Notes under the pieces: generated by a model
Databases searched by the model: none
Told to the model about the DNA's origin: nothing
What the model saw: the letters and a program-made list of their open reading frames with translations, nothing else
Translations under genes and position numbers: made by a program
NCBI GenBank assembly: GCA_013146195.2
Contig: CM028382.1
Span: 4,994,434-5,058,433 of the forward strand
Direction: 5' to 3'
Length of the DNA stretch: 64,000 bases
From: Codonopsis lanceolata
Lineage: Eukaryota > Streptophyta > Magnoliopsida > Asterales > Campanulaceae
Part shown: in pieces, positions 18,860-31,009 of the stretch
Position numbering within the stretch: position 1 is the first letter of the stretch
How the letters are laid out: each line of letters begins with the position of its first letter

Positions 18860-21800
18860 ATAATGACAATTGTTTCTAACCAAAATAGATTGATTGACAT
18901 TATCTTGGAAGCCGACGGGTCTAATTTTGCGGAGTGGCGATATTTAGTTCAGTGAACATGGGTGGTTTACGAAAGAAGGACATCTTGTCAAGATTGTCCT
19001 ACCGATGCAAAGGTGGCTAAGGTGTGGTTGGATGATGACAAAGTGTTGTTTCCGAAAATTGTGAATTGTATCGAGAGGAAAAATTATCGCCTATGCAACA
19101 CCGCAAAACAATTAAGGATCTGTGGACACTCTTGCATAAATGGTTCTCTCGAGCAAGTAACTTGAATAGGTCAGATAACCTCGTCAGAAGTTCATCGCTC
19201 TAGTCGAAAGGACGGAGTCTTATGGATTATTATTATGATTTCATGCGTATGAGCGAGGATTTCACCGCCGCTATGCCTATTTCGATGATGTTGAGGAGAT
19301 GAAAGCTCAACGTGAAAAGTCGTTGATGTTTAGCCGCTATCGATTGGAGAAAGAGTATGATGTGGTTCGGTCTCGCTTATTGTCAAATAAAGATTGGGTA
19401 CCTTGTCCGATGCCTTTGATAGGCTTTGACCGCAACGAAATGGTGAGTCATCACATGTGGAGGTATCTCAAAAATCAGCATTGGTTTCACAAGGGAATGG
19501 CTATCGTGGAGGTAGAGATGGAGGCCGTGGTGGTTTTCGAGGTGGAACTCGTGGTGGTAGAGGGTCCTGAGGTCGTGGAGGACCTAGAGTATGTTACAAT
19601 TGTGGAGACCAAGGTCATTTCAAAAACCTGTCCTAAGCCTCTCACTCAAAGAATGATGGAGTATCAAGAAAAACAAAGAAATTCGATTCGCTCAAAGCAA
19701 ATTTGTCAACCTGAGACTCATAATGTTGTTATGAATGACGAGGAGTTTGCCGTGTTTTCACAAGCACTGATGTCTCAGCAGCCTTCCTCCTCTTCCAAAC
19801 CAACTTTAGCCAAGTCGTAAACCCATAACATGTCTTTTGTCTTCTGGCTAGGCACCGGGTAATTGACTCGTGGGCTACCGACCATATGACCGAGATTCAA
19901 GTATGTTATCTACTTATGAGTCGCCAAATAAGTTTACGATCAAGTACTCTTTGCCGATGGATCTTCTTCCAAAGTCTTGGGTAGTGGTAGTACTATCGTT
20001 GCTTCTTTATCATTGACATCCGTGGTTATACTTGCCCAAGTTTCCTTATAATCGATATCCGTTAGTAAACTCACAAAGTCCTTAAATTGTTGTGTTTCTT
20101 TCTTTCCCCGGTTATTGTCTTTTCGTGATCCGAGGACTTGGGAGATTATTGGTAAAGGAAGTGAAAACCGATGGATTGTACACCGCCGATGAAGTTGTTG
20201 CCGCCACTCTTCTACCTGTTGCATCGGTTACGTGTCAAAGTACTGCCTCCTCTCTCCACTACATTGTCGTTATGGTCATCCGTCATTGCTTGCCTGCCCT
20301 AAGAAATTGTGTCCGTAAGTAGGGTCTATTTCTAGTTTACCTTGTGAGTCGTGTGAGTTTGCTAAACACCATCGTGTGTCGTATCCTCCTAGAGTCAATA
20401 AACGGTCCGCCCCTATTTGAGTTAGTTCATACCGATGTTTGGGGTCCTTGTAATGTGCCTTCCAAATCGTGGCAGTACGATATTTTGTTACTTTTGTCGA
20501 TGATTATTCCGTAAGTACTTGGCTTTATTTAATGAAATCTAGAGATGAGTTGTTTCAGCTTATTTTGTTCTTTTGTGCCGAAATTAAAACTCATTTCAAT
20601 TGTTTGGTTCAAAATCTTCGTAGTGATAATGCTAAGGAATATTTTTCTCGTATTTTCTTCTTATATGTCTCGTAATGGAATCATTCATCAATCTTCATGT
20701 ATTGTCACCCCACAACAATGGTGTTGTCGAACGCAAGAATCGCCATCTGTTGGAAGTTGCTAGGGCATTGATGTTTGAGATGAATGTTCCCAAGTCTTTT
20801 GGGCCGATGTCGCTCACACCGCCGCCTTTCTATTAATCGCCTTCCATCGCTCTGCTCTTAAAGGTGACATACCATATTCTGTTCTTCGCCCTTCGCACGT
20901 TGTTTCCAGCTCTCCTAAAGTGTTCAGCACTTGTTTTGTCCAAGATGTTCGCCACAGTTGGTAAGTTAGACCAAAGAGCTCTTAAGTGTGTCTTTCTTGG
21001 ATACTCTAGAACCTCGAAAGGGTATCGTTGTTATTCTCCGGATTGGGCCTGTACTTAGTGTCTCCGATGTCACTTTTTCGAGTCTAGCCCGTATTTTGGT
21101 CGGTCATCTGCTTCAAGGCCTCGAAGTTTGTCTCTCCCGATGATTTTCTCACCTATACTTTGGTTCGTCCCTCATAATCCCGAGGTTGGTGTTGGTGTTG
21201 AAGCTGCCTCGCCCTCCTATAACTCAAGTGTATACCGCGCACTCGCTTTCAACCCAAGAACCGCTGGCAGATGCTCCAACAGATTCACTCCGATACGGCT
21301 CCCACGCCATCGATCCGTCTCTTGATCTCCCTATAGCACTCCGCAAAGGTACACACATATTGTGTTCATCCTATCACCTCAGGTCTCATATGCTCACCGT
21401 CCGATTCCTCTCGCTCATTTGTTGTTTCCCTCGATTCTCGTTGTCACCCCTAAAAATGTTTCTCAAGCTTTATCTCATAGGTTGGAAGTCCGCTATGGAA
21501 GAGGAAATGCAGCTCTCGAGGCTAATGAGACTGACTTGGTAACACTTCCCGATGGTAAGAAGGCTATTGGATGTAAATGGGTGTACGTGGTTAAAATGAA
21601 TCCCGATGGCACCGTTGTCTGCTAAAAGCTCGATTGGTTGCAAAGGGGTACGCACAAGTGTATGGTGTTGATTATACCGATACTTTTCTCCTCGTTCTAA
21701 GCTCACTGCTCGCCTTCTCGATATCGTTAGTCGCTTCTAATAACCGGGCCTCAGACGCTGATGTCAAGAATGCATTCCTTCATGGTGATTTGCGTGAAGA

Positions 21801-22920
21801 GTTTACATGGAGCAACCTCCTGGTCTTGCTCAAGGGAGTATGTGAATAAAGTATGTCGGTTACGAAGTCCAGTATGGGTTGAAACGCCTCCGCTGGCTTG
21901 GTTTGGCGTATCTGCCGTCGCGTGCTAGAGTTTGGATTACGTAGGAGCACGGTGATAACACCGTGTTCTTCTGCACTAGCGCTGGGTCGTATTGTTTTGG
22001 TTGTTTATAGATGATATTGTGATCACATGTAGTGACACATGGTATTGAAGCACTCAAATCGTGTCTTCAAACAAAATTTCAAACAAAGGACTTGGTATTC
22101 TCAAGTACTTTCGATCGGCGATACGGTCCAAGAAAGGAATCTTCTTGTGTCAAAGAAAATATGTCCTTGATTTACTTAAGGAAGTTGGAATGCTTGAGTG
22201 AAACCGTGTGACACTCCAATGGATCCTAATGTCAAACTTGTAGCCTGAGAAGGGAGATGTTCGAGGATCCGTAACGATACCGACATTGGTTGGTAAGTTG
22301 AATTATCTTGTAGTAACTCGCCCGCATATTGCTTTTCCTGGTGAGTGTGTGAGTCGGTTCATGGCAGCCTCTACTACTACAATAATCGAATGCATTGATT
22401 CGAATTGTGAAATATTTGAAAGGAGCACCGTGTAGAGGTATATTGTATGCGAATCACGGGCATATGTGTAGAAGCTCTCGATGCCGATCAAGCAGATCAC
22501 CTGATGATAGTAAGTCAACTACCGATATTGTGTTTTGGGCGCAATCTTGTATCATGGAAAAGTAAGAAACAAAGTGTGGTGGCGAGATCAAGTGCGTAGT
22601 CCGAGTATCGTGCTATGGCTCGCACAACTTGTGAACTTATGTGGATACAACAATTGATTGAAGAGATTGGGTTTAAGGTTCCTCGCCTATGATTGTGGTG
22701 TGATAATCAAGCACCATGCATATTTCTACAAACCAGCTTTTCCATGAAAGGACTAGCATATAGAGGTCGATTGTCATTTCATTCGAGAAAAGATCCAATG
22801 TATCTTGTCTCCACCTCATACGCAAGGCATTGGGAGAACAACCTACCGATATGTCGACTAAAGGCTTGACAAAGTTAAGGGTGGATTATATTTGTAACAA
22901 GTCGGGCATGATAAATATAT
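18860..22920 (+). pseudogene. Copia gag-pol polyprotein, frame broken many times
   Basis: Fragments in order: a gag start ('LEADGSNFAEW', 18890-18940); a CCHC zinc knuckle 'CYNCGDQGHFKNTC' (about 19590-19635); the protease entry; GAG-pre-integrase 'CESCEFAKHHRVSYPPRVNK'; the integrase core start 'FELVHTDVWGPC' (about 20420); RT 'NETDLVTLPDGKKAIGCKWV' (about 21520) and 'GYAQVYGVDYTDTF'; the F-I-D-D-I-V catalytic motif near 22010; and RNase H to about 22880. Nearly every break is a gain or loss of one or two bases between otherwise good codons, which is unusual for neutral decay and is discussed as a possible sequence-quality problem near the gap. Confidence 0.8.
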
Positions 22921-22936
22921 ATGCTCCATTGGGGAG

Positions 22937-23079
22937 TGTTAGATATTGTGGTAGTTTAGTAATTTAGATGGTGGTATTTTGTATATATATGTGTCGTTAT
23001 TGTTAATATCGATACACGATTTGGCGCCCACGACTCGACTCTCTTCTTCTCCTTCTTCTTCTTTATTTCTCAAGTTACG
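22937..23079 (+). repeat. Copia 3' LTR
   Basis: Matches the 5' LTR with several small indels; the start TGTTAGATATT follows the polypurine run CATTGGGGAG. The right border is set by comparison with the 5' copy. Confidence 0.75.
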
Positions 23080-23084
23080 TAATT

Positions 23085-24037
23085 CTTAACCTCGAGGTAG
23101 ATCAGGTGTGCTTTCTTGGATGGAGTGAAACAAATGTGTACTTCAAGAAGCTCATAAGGCTAGGTACACTATTTACCTGTGAGCAATTAAGATGCCGTGA
23201 TTCAAGCATCATTTCTCGTGGAATAATACGTTTGAGAGATTGCCGAGTTTGTTGCAAAGTGTTTAACTTGTCAACAGTGAAAGCCGAGCATCGTGCTGAC
23301 TGCGAAGTTGTTCAGCCACTTGAGATACCCGAGTGGAAATAGGAGCATGTGACTATGGATTTTGTGACTTGGTTGCCCTGCACTGACAGGTCACGATGAT
23401 ATAGGTTGTTATTGATGCATCGACTAAGTCCGCTCCCTTTTACTAGTTGCGATGACTTATACTTTGAGTCGCCCATCATCTCTTTATGTTCGAGATTGTT
23501 AGATTGCATGACGTGCCGCTTAGTATAGTATCCACCGAGATCCGAGGTTTACTTCGCTTCATGGGCTTTTGACGAATGCTATGGGACTCTTGAGCTTTAT
23601 CATCCATAGATGTGATAGACTTTGAGAGATTGATTCGTATTCTCGAGGATAAGGTATTTAAGCCAGGCATTGATTTCAAGGGCGCTTGGGACACTCATTT
23701 GCCTCTTGCTTGAAGTTTGCTTATAATAACGCTTTCCACCCAAGATCGATATGGCTCCTTATGAAGCTCAGATAGGAGGAAGCATTTCCTATTTGTCGAT
23801 GAAGTTGGTGAAACCAAGCCCCGTAGATGGTTCAAAGCTTAGTCGAGAGTGTTAAACCGATCGTAGACAGACATGCATACCAAAGCGTGTGTAAGAGTTA
23901 TGCCTCGAGCAACAAACGTGATCTTGAGTTTCAAGTTGGCGATCATGTGTTCTTGAAGGTATCACCTCGGGTACTAAGAGATCCCGAAGAAAGGTAAATT
24001 ATCGCCGAGATACATCGGGCCATTTGAGATCCTCGAA
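23085..24037 (+). pseudogene. Ty3/gypsy integrase fragment
   Basis: Pieces include 'AEFVAKCLTCQQ' in two frames, 'VQPLEIPEWK', 'VTMDFVTWLP', 'GHDDI', 'PSIDMAPYEA'-like text and, near the gap, 'KKGKLSPRYIGPFEILE'. This is the integrase zinc finger, DDE core and C-terminal segment of a gypsy element. As in the copia copy, single-base indels dominate. The element is cut on the left by the copia 3' LTR and on the right by the N run. Confidence 0.7.
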
Positions 24038-24137
24038 NNNNNNNNNNNNNNNNNNNNNNNNNNNNNNNNNNNNNNNNNNNNNNNNNNNNNNNNNNNNNNN
24101 NNNNNNNNNNNNNNNNNNNNNNNNNNNNNNNNNNNNN
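24038..24137. other. Assembly gap, 100 N
   Basis: Exactly 100 N, the conventional placeholder for a gap of unknown size. The sequence does not continue across it: a plus-strand gypsy fragment ends on the left and a minus-strand LINE fragment begins on the right. Confidence 1.
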
Positions 24138-24375
24138 TTAGCAAACAAAGACTCGATTTGATTGACCACCAAGCCCAGGATCTAGAGCGGCTAAAAGGTA
24201 AATGACCATGGATTGGAGAACATGATTAATCAACGTTATGCGACGGCCAGTGAAAGAAGGTTGCCCGACCAAGTTTCAATTTTGCCCACGAATTTTTATT
24301 AAGATGGAGTCGAAGTATTTCTTTAACCGCTTTCCCACGTAAAAGCGGACAGCCCAAATAAATTAAAGGAAAAGG
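24138..24375 (-). pseudogene. LINE reverse transcriptase fragment
   Basis: Minus-strand text 'PLIYLGCPLLRGK', 'RITLINHVLQSMVIYLLAAL' matches the plant L1 RT thumb region (compare 'YIGLPIGAPSKSRA' and 'NTLTNLPTYFLS' in the LINE at 11145). It is cut by the gap. Confidence 0.65.
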
Positions 24376-24599
24376 CTTCAATGAAAACCCAATCTGCGAG
24401 CTATATTAGATCACGAACAATTTGAAAGAAGAGGCTAAAATGGCGGTTGAATAGACAAATGGCGGTTGAATAGCCAAAACATTAAATGTACACTATTTCA
24501 TTTGAAAACTTGACAATTTTCAAAAAGCTTAAACCTCAAAATTTCTCTCTTCCTTCACTGCTTCATCTTCTTCGCTAAAATCTAATTTACGCTCACATA

Positions 24600-27190
24600 C
24601 ACGGGGCGAGTACAATAGCGGACAAAAGCAATTTGGTTGTCTTCTTGATGTTCTTTGTTCTCAATAGAGATGGTCTTGGAAGCGACCTAGTCACCTGCTC
24701 GACAATTATGGTGTTCTTCTCTTCGACCTTGAACACAGTGATTCTGATCAAACCCTCATTGAACTCTTCTTCGGCGAGATGAATCCTACCCCAAACATTC
24801 CTTATTCTCTTCTTTGAAACATTAATGGCACCGATATTGTGTTTGATGCCCAAACCATTCTTTTTGCTTTTCCAAGCTCAAACAACAGTGCCTCCATAAA
24901 AGAAATTACAAAGAAAATGCGTTTCAAGTGGATGGGCTATCATGTTAGGAAGTATTCACGAACCTGATGGCTGTGGGAAGAAGAACTTGTTCATGCCTCA
25001 CTATGCCTGCTGCATTACGGACAAGTGCTTGATTATCAAATATGGAGGCGAAGGATAAAATCACTGAAGATCAATTGAAGTTGATGTCTGCAATTGTAAT
25101 TGGTGAAGACATCAAGCTGAGTTACGAATTAGAGTTTGTATTTGACAACATCACAAAACACGGGAAGCATCCCAACAAACCCGGGTTGACTCATCACCTC
25201 ATCATCACCCATTTTCTTAGAAAAAATCAAGGCGTGATGCGAGTGTTGTGAAGTGGTTTATGATTGGACAGGGAAGAAAGTTTGGTTATCTTGATCTAAC
25301 TTGGGCTACAAAGTCCGGCAAGTATGTTCCACTGGCTGTTGCAAGAGAAAAAAAGAAGAAAAGGCATCTTGTTATAAGGGAGGAGGAAGAGATTAAAGGA
25401 AGCAAATGCAAGCTGTAGAAGCTACTGCATACACTTTTCTTTCAGGTGCTTCTTCGTCATGTTGGCGAGAGTTACTCGAGGAAGAAGAAAAGAGCATCTG
25501 GCGATCTGAACCACGAAACCTTCATTCCTTTTCCCCCAGCTGAACCTTCCAACCTTCAATCCACACTGCTTCTTGTACGGATCTAGGAAGCAGCGGAAGC
25601 CTTACTTCCTTATCTTTAATCCAACCTATCATCCCAAACACTCTCCCTACCTTATAAATCCTACTCCCATACAAAATGGGTATTTCAATTGATCACCTTC
25701 CATACTTCATTCAAGCCCTTCTCTCCTTTCATGAAGAAAATAAGGAAGCAAAACCAAATGTTCCTCTCTTCAAATATGTGGATGACAACGAAGCGAGGAA
25801 GCAACATGTCCCATACCACAAACGAAGAAATGAACTCGAAGAGAGGTCATTCAATTAAATTATGGTAAATATTTTGACCATATGCCTCTTGATGGAATGC
25901 CTTCTACCATGCCCAAGGCAATTTGTGCGGAGATGGTGGTGATGAAAGTATGGGATATCTTCAATCTTGCTTACAAGCTACCAATGCCAACAGCAGATGA
26001 TCCACTTAGTAGGAAGAGAAGTCACTAAAGATGATCTCTTGGATCAAGTATATGGAAGTATGCCTAACATCAATCCAAACAAGCTCAAATTGATTCATGA
26101 GCAAGCCATGGAGTACATTCACACATCAGCGAGATATGGTCTTTAAGTATATGTCTCTTAGAAAAGGATCCTGAGTAGCGAGGTAGACTTACTACACTGC
26201 ACCATCTCAAGAACCACATAAACCCCATCTCACATGCTTCTCCTTCACCCATTAGAGCTGGCCCATCCATGATTTTGCCAACGGCATGAGATCATACCAA
26301 GTCTCCATACGATCTTGACTTGAACAAAATCAAAATCCTCATGACTCCATCACTTCGGTTGGGAAAGTCAAAGCATTGATGAAGCCAACTCTCTTGATTC
26401 AAATTCATCTTCTTCATCTACATCTCGAAGACGATTCATCCTCGAGAAAAATTTGTGCCTCCAGGCTACATCGAAGCGATTCGCAGGAAAGCATCGACCT
26501 CTCCGACCCATATTCATGCTTATAGGCTAAGGAAGATCTGAGAAAGCTTGTTAAACTAGCTATTCTTGACCTAATGGGAAGAAAAACGGTATTCACGATG
26601 ACACCTCTTCCTCACCTCTGGATCTACTCTACAACTTCAGCAATCTCACTCACCACAGCTGCTACTCCTTTGCTCTATTGATCACCAATGCTGCTACTCT
26701 GCTTCTCTGAGATCATACTTGACACTCTTGCATTCACGGTAATCTCTTTCGAAGGTGCTACTTACTATGAAGCAGATATTGTAAAATTACTCGGGTGCAC
26801 ATCAAAGAAGATCTCAAGGACATGAACCGGCCGGTGAATCAACATATTCGGGAAGTACAACGGCCGAGATGAACCAACGAGAGGTTCGAGGTTTGCGAAT
26901 CTTGATTCAAGCTCTTCACCCTCCATACTGAGACTCCATATCTGTTGCGGTTCAAGAAATTGCGCGTATCTTTGCGAGGTAGTCTGCTGGACTTAAAGCA
27001 TTCAAGAAGGAGGAAGAAACAAGAGGCGGGAGTTAAAAGGAGAAGCCTTAGCACTCACTGAAATAACTAAAGCAAAAGGCAAGAGCTGAAAAAGGCTGCA
27101 AAAGCAAGGCTAGAGTTACAAAGAGAAAATCTCGGGCCTAAAAGCGAGAGATTAGGCTTTGACTAAACACTTAGGAAGAGCTCTGAGAAC
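24600..27190 (+). pseudogene. Unrecognised plant protein, possibly transposon-derived, broken
   Basis: Coding-like pieces on the plus strand follow one another with frame changes: 'MRFKWMGYHVRKYSRT' (24915), 'EDQLKLMSAIVIGEDIKLSY' and 'NKPGLTHHLIITHFL' (25042-25250), 'WFMIGQGRKFGYLDLTWATK' (25260), a short Met-led piece 'MGISIDHLPYFIQALLSFHE' (25676), 'DLLDQVYGSMPNINPNKLKL' (26030) and a Lys/Glu/Ala-rich end that should form a coiled coil (26990-27180). The layout recalls large plant transposon-associated proteins with an N-terminal helical domain and C-terminal coiled coil, but I cannot name the family. Breaks are mostly small indels, as in the copia/gypsy zone left of the gap. Confidence 0.4.
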
Positions 27191-27374
27191 AAATTTCTTT
27201 GGCTGGTACGCAAATGAAGAATCTTCGATGAAGATCTTGCACAAGATTGAAGTGTTTTGAGACACTGGCTAGCAACTCATCATCCATCAAACTCATTACA
27301 TTTGGTGTACTTAAATTTTAAATGTAATAAGTTTAACTCATATACTATTCTACTAACACTGCTTCCAGGGAACA

Positions 27375-28600
27375 ATTTTTTGCGTTTATCAATGGTTTAT
27401 CAATAAACCGGTGATAAACCATTTGCATTTTCAAAGGAAAAACCATTTTTGACACTGAGCCAAATTATAACATAAAACCTACGGGTTTATCAATGGTTTA
27501 TCAATAAACCAGTTGATAAACCAGGTCAATAAACTAGTTTCTTAAACCAGTTTCATAAACCAATTTGTGAACATGGTTTATCAATAAACTAGCTGATAAA
27601 CATGTGCATTTTCAAAGGAAAAACTATTTTTTGACACTTCAAACCAAATTATAACATAAAACCTACCTGGTTTATTAATAAACCAGTTGATAAACCAGTT
27701 TCATAAACTAATCTGTGAACATGGCTTATCAATAAACCAGCTGATAAACCATGTGCATTTTCAAAAGGAAAAACCATTTTTGACACTTCAAACCAAATTA
27801 TAACATAAAACCTACCTGGTTTATCAATGGTTTATCAATAAACCAGTTGATAAACCAGTTTCATAAACCAATTTGTGAACATGGTTTATCAATAAACCAG
27901 CTAATAAACCATGCGCATTTTCAAAGGAAAAACCATTTTTTGACACTTCAAACCAAATTATAACATAAAACCTACCTGGTTTATCAATAAACCAGTTCAA
28001 TAAACAAGTTTCATAAACCAATATGTGAACATGGTTTATCAATAAACCAGCTGATAAACCATGTGCATTTTCAAAGGAAAAACCATTTTTGACACTTCAA
28101 ACCAAATTATAACATAAAACCTACCTGGTTTATCAATGGTTTATCAATAAACCAGTTGATAAACCAGTTCAATAAACCAGTTTCATAAACTAATCTGTGA
28201 ACATGGTTTATCAATAAATCAGCTGATAAACCATGTACATTTTCAAAGGAAAACCCATTTTTGACACTTCAAACCAAATTATAACATAAAACTTACCTGG
28301 TTTATCAATAAACCAGTTGATAAACCAGTTCAACAAACCAGTTTCATAAACCAATCTGTGAACATGGTTTATCAATAAACCAGTTGATAAACCATGTGCA
28401 TTTTCAAAGGAAAAACCATTTTTGACTTGGGAAACTGAATTACAACATAAACAGACTTGATTTATCAATAAACCAGTTGATACACCAATTGATAAACATG
28501 TTTCTATCAACATGGTTTATCAAAACACCTATCAAACCACACACATAAACCAAAACCAACTTTAACCAGTTGAATAAACCAGCATAATAGGAAAGGATTG
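27375..28600. repeat. Tandem minisatellite built on TGGTTTATCAATAAACCA
   Basis: The 18-base near-perfect palindrome TGGTTTATCAATAAACCA and half-site forms (GATAAACCA, AATAAACCAG) recur dozens of times. A longer unit ending TGCATTTTCAAAGGAAAAAC appears seven times, at about 27424, 27605, 27754, 27914, 28064, 28236 and 28397 (spacing 149-181). The array begins just after the broken reading frame at 27190 and ends about 100 bases before the DUF1985 gene's stop. Open frames across it on the minus strand are repeat artefacts. Confidence 0.9.
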
Positions 28601-28722
28601 TGTTTGCAATTACAACATAACATACTTTGTACTAATATTTAAGTACCAATTACAACAATATAACATAGTCTCTACCAATACCAATGTATACAACTGAATG
28701 ATTAGGTAAAACAGGTTTAGGA

Positions 28723-30929
28723 TCAAGGTTTCGGCGTAGGCGTAATGTAGGGAGAAGAGATATGTATAGATGCTTTTTTCTCCCTCTTTCTTTTTGTTTC
28801 CAAAATATTGTCAGCCTCAATACCAAGGAGACATTTCCTTTTCCTACCTTTAACCTTAACATCATCTATTTTTTCCTGCTTATCCTCCGCATCTTCACTT
28901 GCTTCAAATGCAGATACTTCTTCCAAAAGATCATCCAAATCTTCCAACATCCCTTTCATATTTTCACTTTTTTTCTGCTCTTCTTCCTTTGGTAGACACT
29001 TTCTCTCTTCATCGTAATAGTAGTGGAGATGGGATTGGTGGTAGGGGGAGTAGTAGAGATGGTGGGAATGGTGGTGGTAGGGAGTGGTGGTACGGGGAGT
29101 AGTAGAGATAGAAGTGGTGGTAGGGGGAGTAGTGGAGATAGATGTGGTGGTAGGGGGAGTAATGGAGATATGAGTGGTGGTAGGGGTAGTAGTGGAGATA
29201 GCAGTGGTGGTAGGGGAGTAGTAGAGATAGGAGTGGTGGTAGGGGGAGTAGTAGAGAAGATGGGAGTAGAGGAGATGGGAGTGGTGGTAGGGGGAGTAGT
29301 AGAGATGGTGGGATTGGCATTTGGGATTCTGGAAAAGGAAGCAAAAGTTGGAAAAGTAGGAGAAGAGTCACGGGTGGGAGTCAATGCCAAGTTGGGGGGT
29401 GATGTTTGTTCTCGAGCAGGATCTAAACTCGTTTTTAGATCATCATATCAATTCAAGTAGGTAAGTAAGCTTAGGTAAGTATAAACTAATTAATATTCAC
29501 AACCAATTACTTAAAATCAAAAGGGTAAATACTTTACCACTTTTCGATCCAAGGCTGTCACTTCAGTCCTAAGATGATCAATATTTTGGTCCACGAAGTG
29601 ACTAAGATCATCAATCTTTTGGTCCATCTTCTGCAATAAATCAAAAATTGCACTGAGATAAGGAGTGCTAGTGATGTTGGTGCTGGTGCTAGTCACAACG
29701 GGAGAGGGAGAGGGATGTTGTCGGGAGGGAAGGTGTTGCTGCTGCTGTTGACGGCCTTCATCTTCAACATGTTCAGCCACAACATGGAAGGATGTGCTCG
29801 TCGGCCAAAGTCGCTCATACTCAACAACATAGGGCTGTTGTTTTTCAACCTCAATGGGGGTCAATGGAACAAGCACTTCATCCTGTCAATTGAGCAAAAT
29901 ATCAATTTGATTAATCAACTCTACTGGACACTACTGTTTATAAAATAACAAAGTTTGGAACCACAACTTTATTATTCAAACTCTACATTTACTCTTGTAA
30001 TATCCAATGTATCGATAATTTCCTCATAGCTGGGATTTTGGCAAGACTTCCAATTGCACATTCTGGGAGTTTTCGGCACTTGACTGTCGATGTTTGATAG
30101 CTCATATAAGTCTATAAATCCAAGAAAATCATGGCACAACTCAAATATCCAAACCTGCATTTTAAAAATGTTACATATTAGAAGCATATCAAATTGAAAT
30201 AATTAGATAACCATTCAATATAAAATCGGCTAACCATATAATATATACAATTGGTTACCTGTAATGCCAACGGAAAGCCGTTGCATACAGAAGTCTGAGC
30301 ACTAGAAGTAGCCATCTTCATCACTGAATTGAGAAGGTGGGGATAGGACTTTGTTCCCCATGGATATTTATTGAACAAATCCAAATTCTCAACTATACTT
30401 AACACACCCACATCAATAGCAGCATTAGGTGAAATACCCCTTAGCACATACTTCCAAACAACTGCAAGAGTCAACTTCAGTTTATCATCCATGTCAGTTG
30501 CATATATCTATAAATTTTTTTTAACTCTTCAGGCTTCACTGCCCTCTATCCAGGAAAATATTTATCCACTAGTGCCTTGGTACTAGGGATCTCATCGTAA
30601 TAATCTTCTAATAATCTAGGTTTTAAACATGTGATTAGGGTGTAGTCCGAAAAGGAAAATCTTACTTCTTGACCACCAATACAAAACCATATTTCATTTT
30701 TATTATTTGTTGGTGACTGAATCCTAAAAAGTGCTAACACATGCATCAGCACATTGCTCTTACTCGTATTCTTTCTCATCTTATATAGCTCACCAAAAGC
30801 TGAATTATTGAAAAGAATTTGGTGTGCTTCATCCAATGAATTATAAACCTCATCTAATACTAACAGATTACATCTTGATGTAACCTTCACTTTGTACCGG
30901 TCATCACGAGCAATAATATATTCTGTCAT
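28723..30929 (-). pseudogene. DUF1985-domain protein, MULE/Ulp1-associated type, inactivated
   Basis: The minus-strand start is placed at ATG 30929, five bases after a CAG acceptor at 30935, giving 'MTEYIIARDDRYKVKVTSRC', then 'FNNSAFGELYKMRKNTSKSN' and 'EIWFCIGGQEVRFSFSDYTL', the DUF1985 core. A TAG at 30548-30546 and a frame shift near 30505 interrupt it before 'MDDKLKLTLAVVWKYVLRGI' and 'FNKYPWGTKSYPHLLNSVMK'. Exons then run 30492-30259, 30154-29993 ('VWIFELCHDFLGFIDLYELS') and 29882-29538 (Gln-rich, with a coiled coil 'LLQKMDQKIDDLSHFVDQNI'), a Thr/Pro repeat exon (about 29410-28990) and a Lys-rich basic C-terminus ending 28723. DUF1985 proteins in plants usually belong to Mutator-like elements that carry a Ulp1 protease; no protease domain is present here. 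An untranslated first exon probably ends at the donor near 31491. Confidence 0.7.
29036..29335 (-). repeat. 30-bp coding tandem repeat (TTPPTTTPIS)n
   Basis: On the minus strand a 10-codon unit Thr-Thr-Pro-Pro-Thr-Thr-Thr-Pro-Ile-Ser repeats about ten times with point changes and some frame slips. It is part of the DUF1985 gene. The Gly/Arg/Ser-rich frame on the opposite strand is its shadow. Confidence 0.8.
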
Positions 30930-31009
30930 ATTCTCTGTAATAGAAATACAAATTAAACAGTAAAACAAGGAACTATAATCTACGGCTATTAAAACAAGGT
31001 TTACTGACA

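Larger units (their letters stand above)
18297..23079 (+). mobile_element. Ty1/copia LTR retrotransposon, degenerate
   Basis: 5' LTR 18297-18449 (TGTTAGACATT...TTTACA) and 3' LTR 22937-about 23079 (TGTTAGATATT...GTTACG) share sequence through the TCTTCTTCTCCTTCTTC tract. TGGTATCGAGC at 18450 is a primer-binding site resembling initiator tRNA-Met, and a GGGGAG polypurine run precedes the 3' LTR. The internal order gag, protease, integrase, RT, RNase H defines copia. No clear target duplication was seen at the ends. Confidence 0.85.

Noticed and set aside
27824..28513. Two minus-strand proteins with 'SFENAHGL' repeats
   Set aside because: They run through the palindromic minisatellite and repeat with it; no start context or family.
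29023..29460. Gly/Arg/Ser-rich protein on the plus strand
   Set aside because: It is the complement of the Thr/Pro coding repeat of the DUF1985 gene, which fits a spliced multi-exon model on the minus strand.
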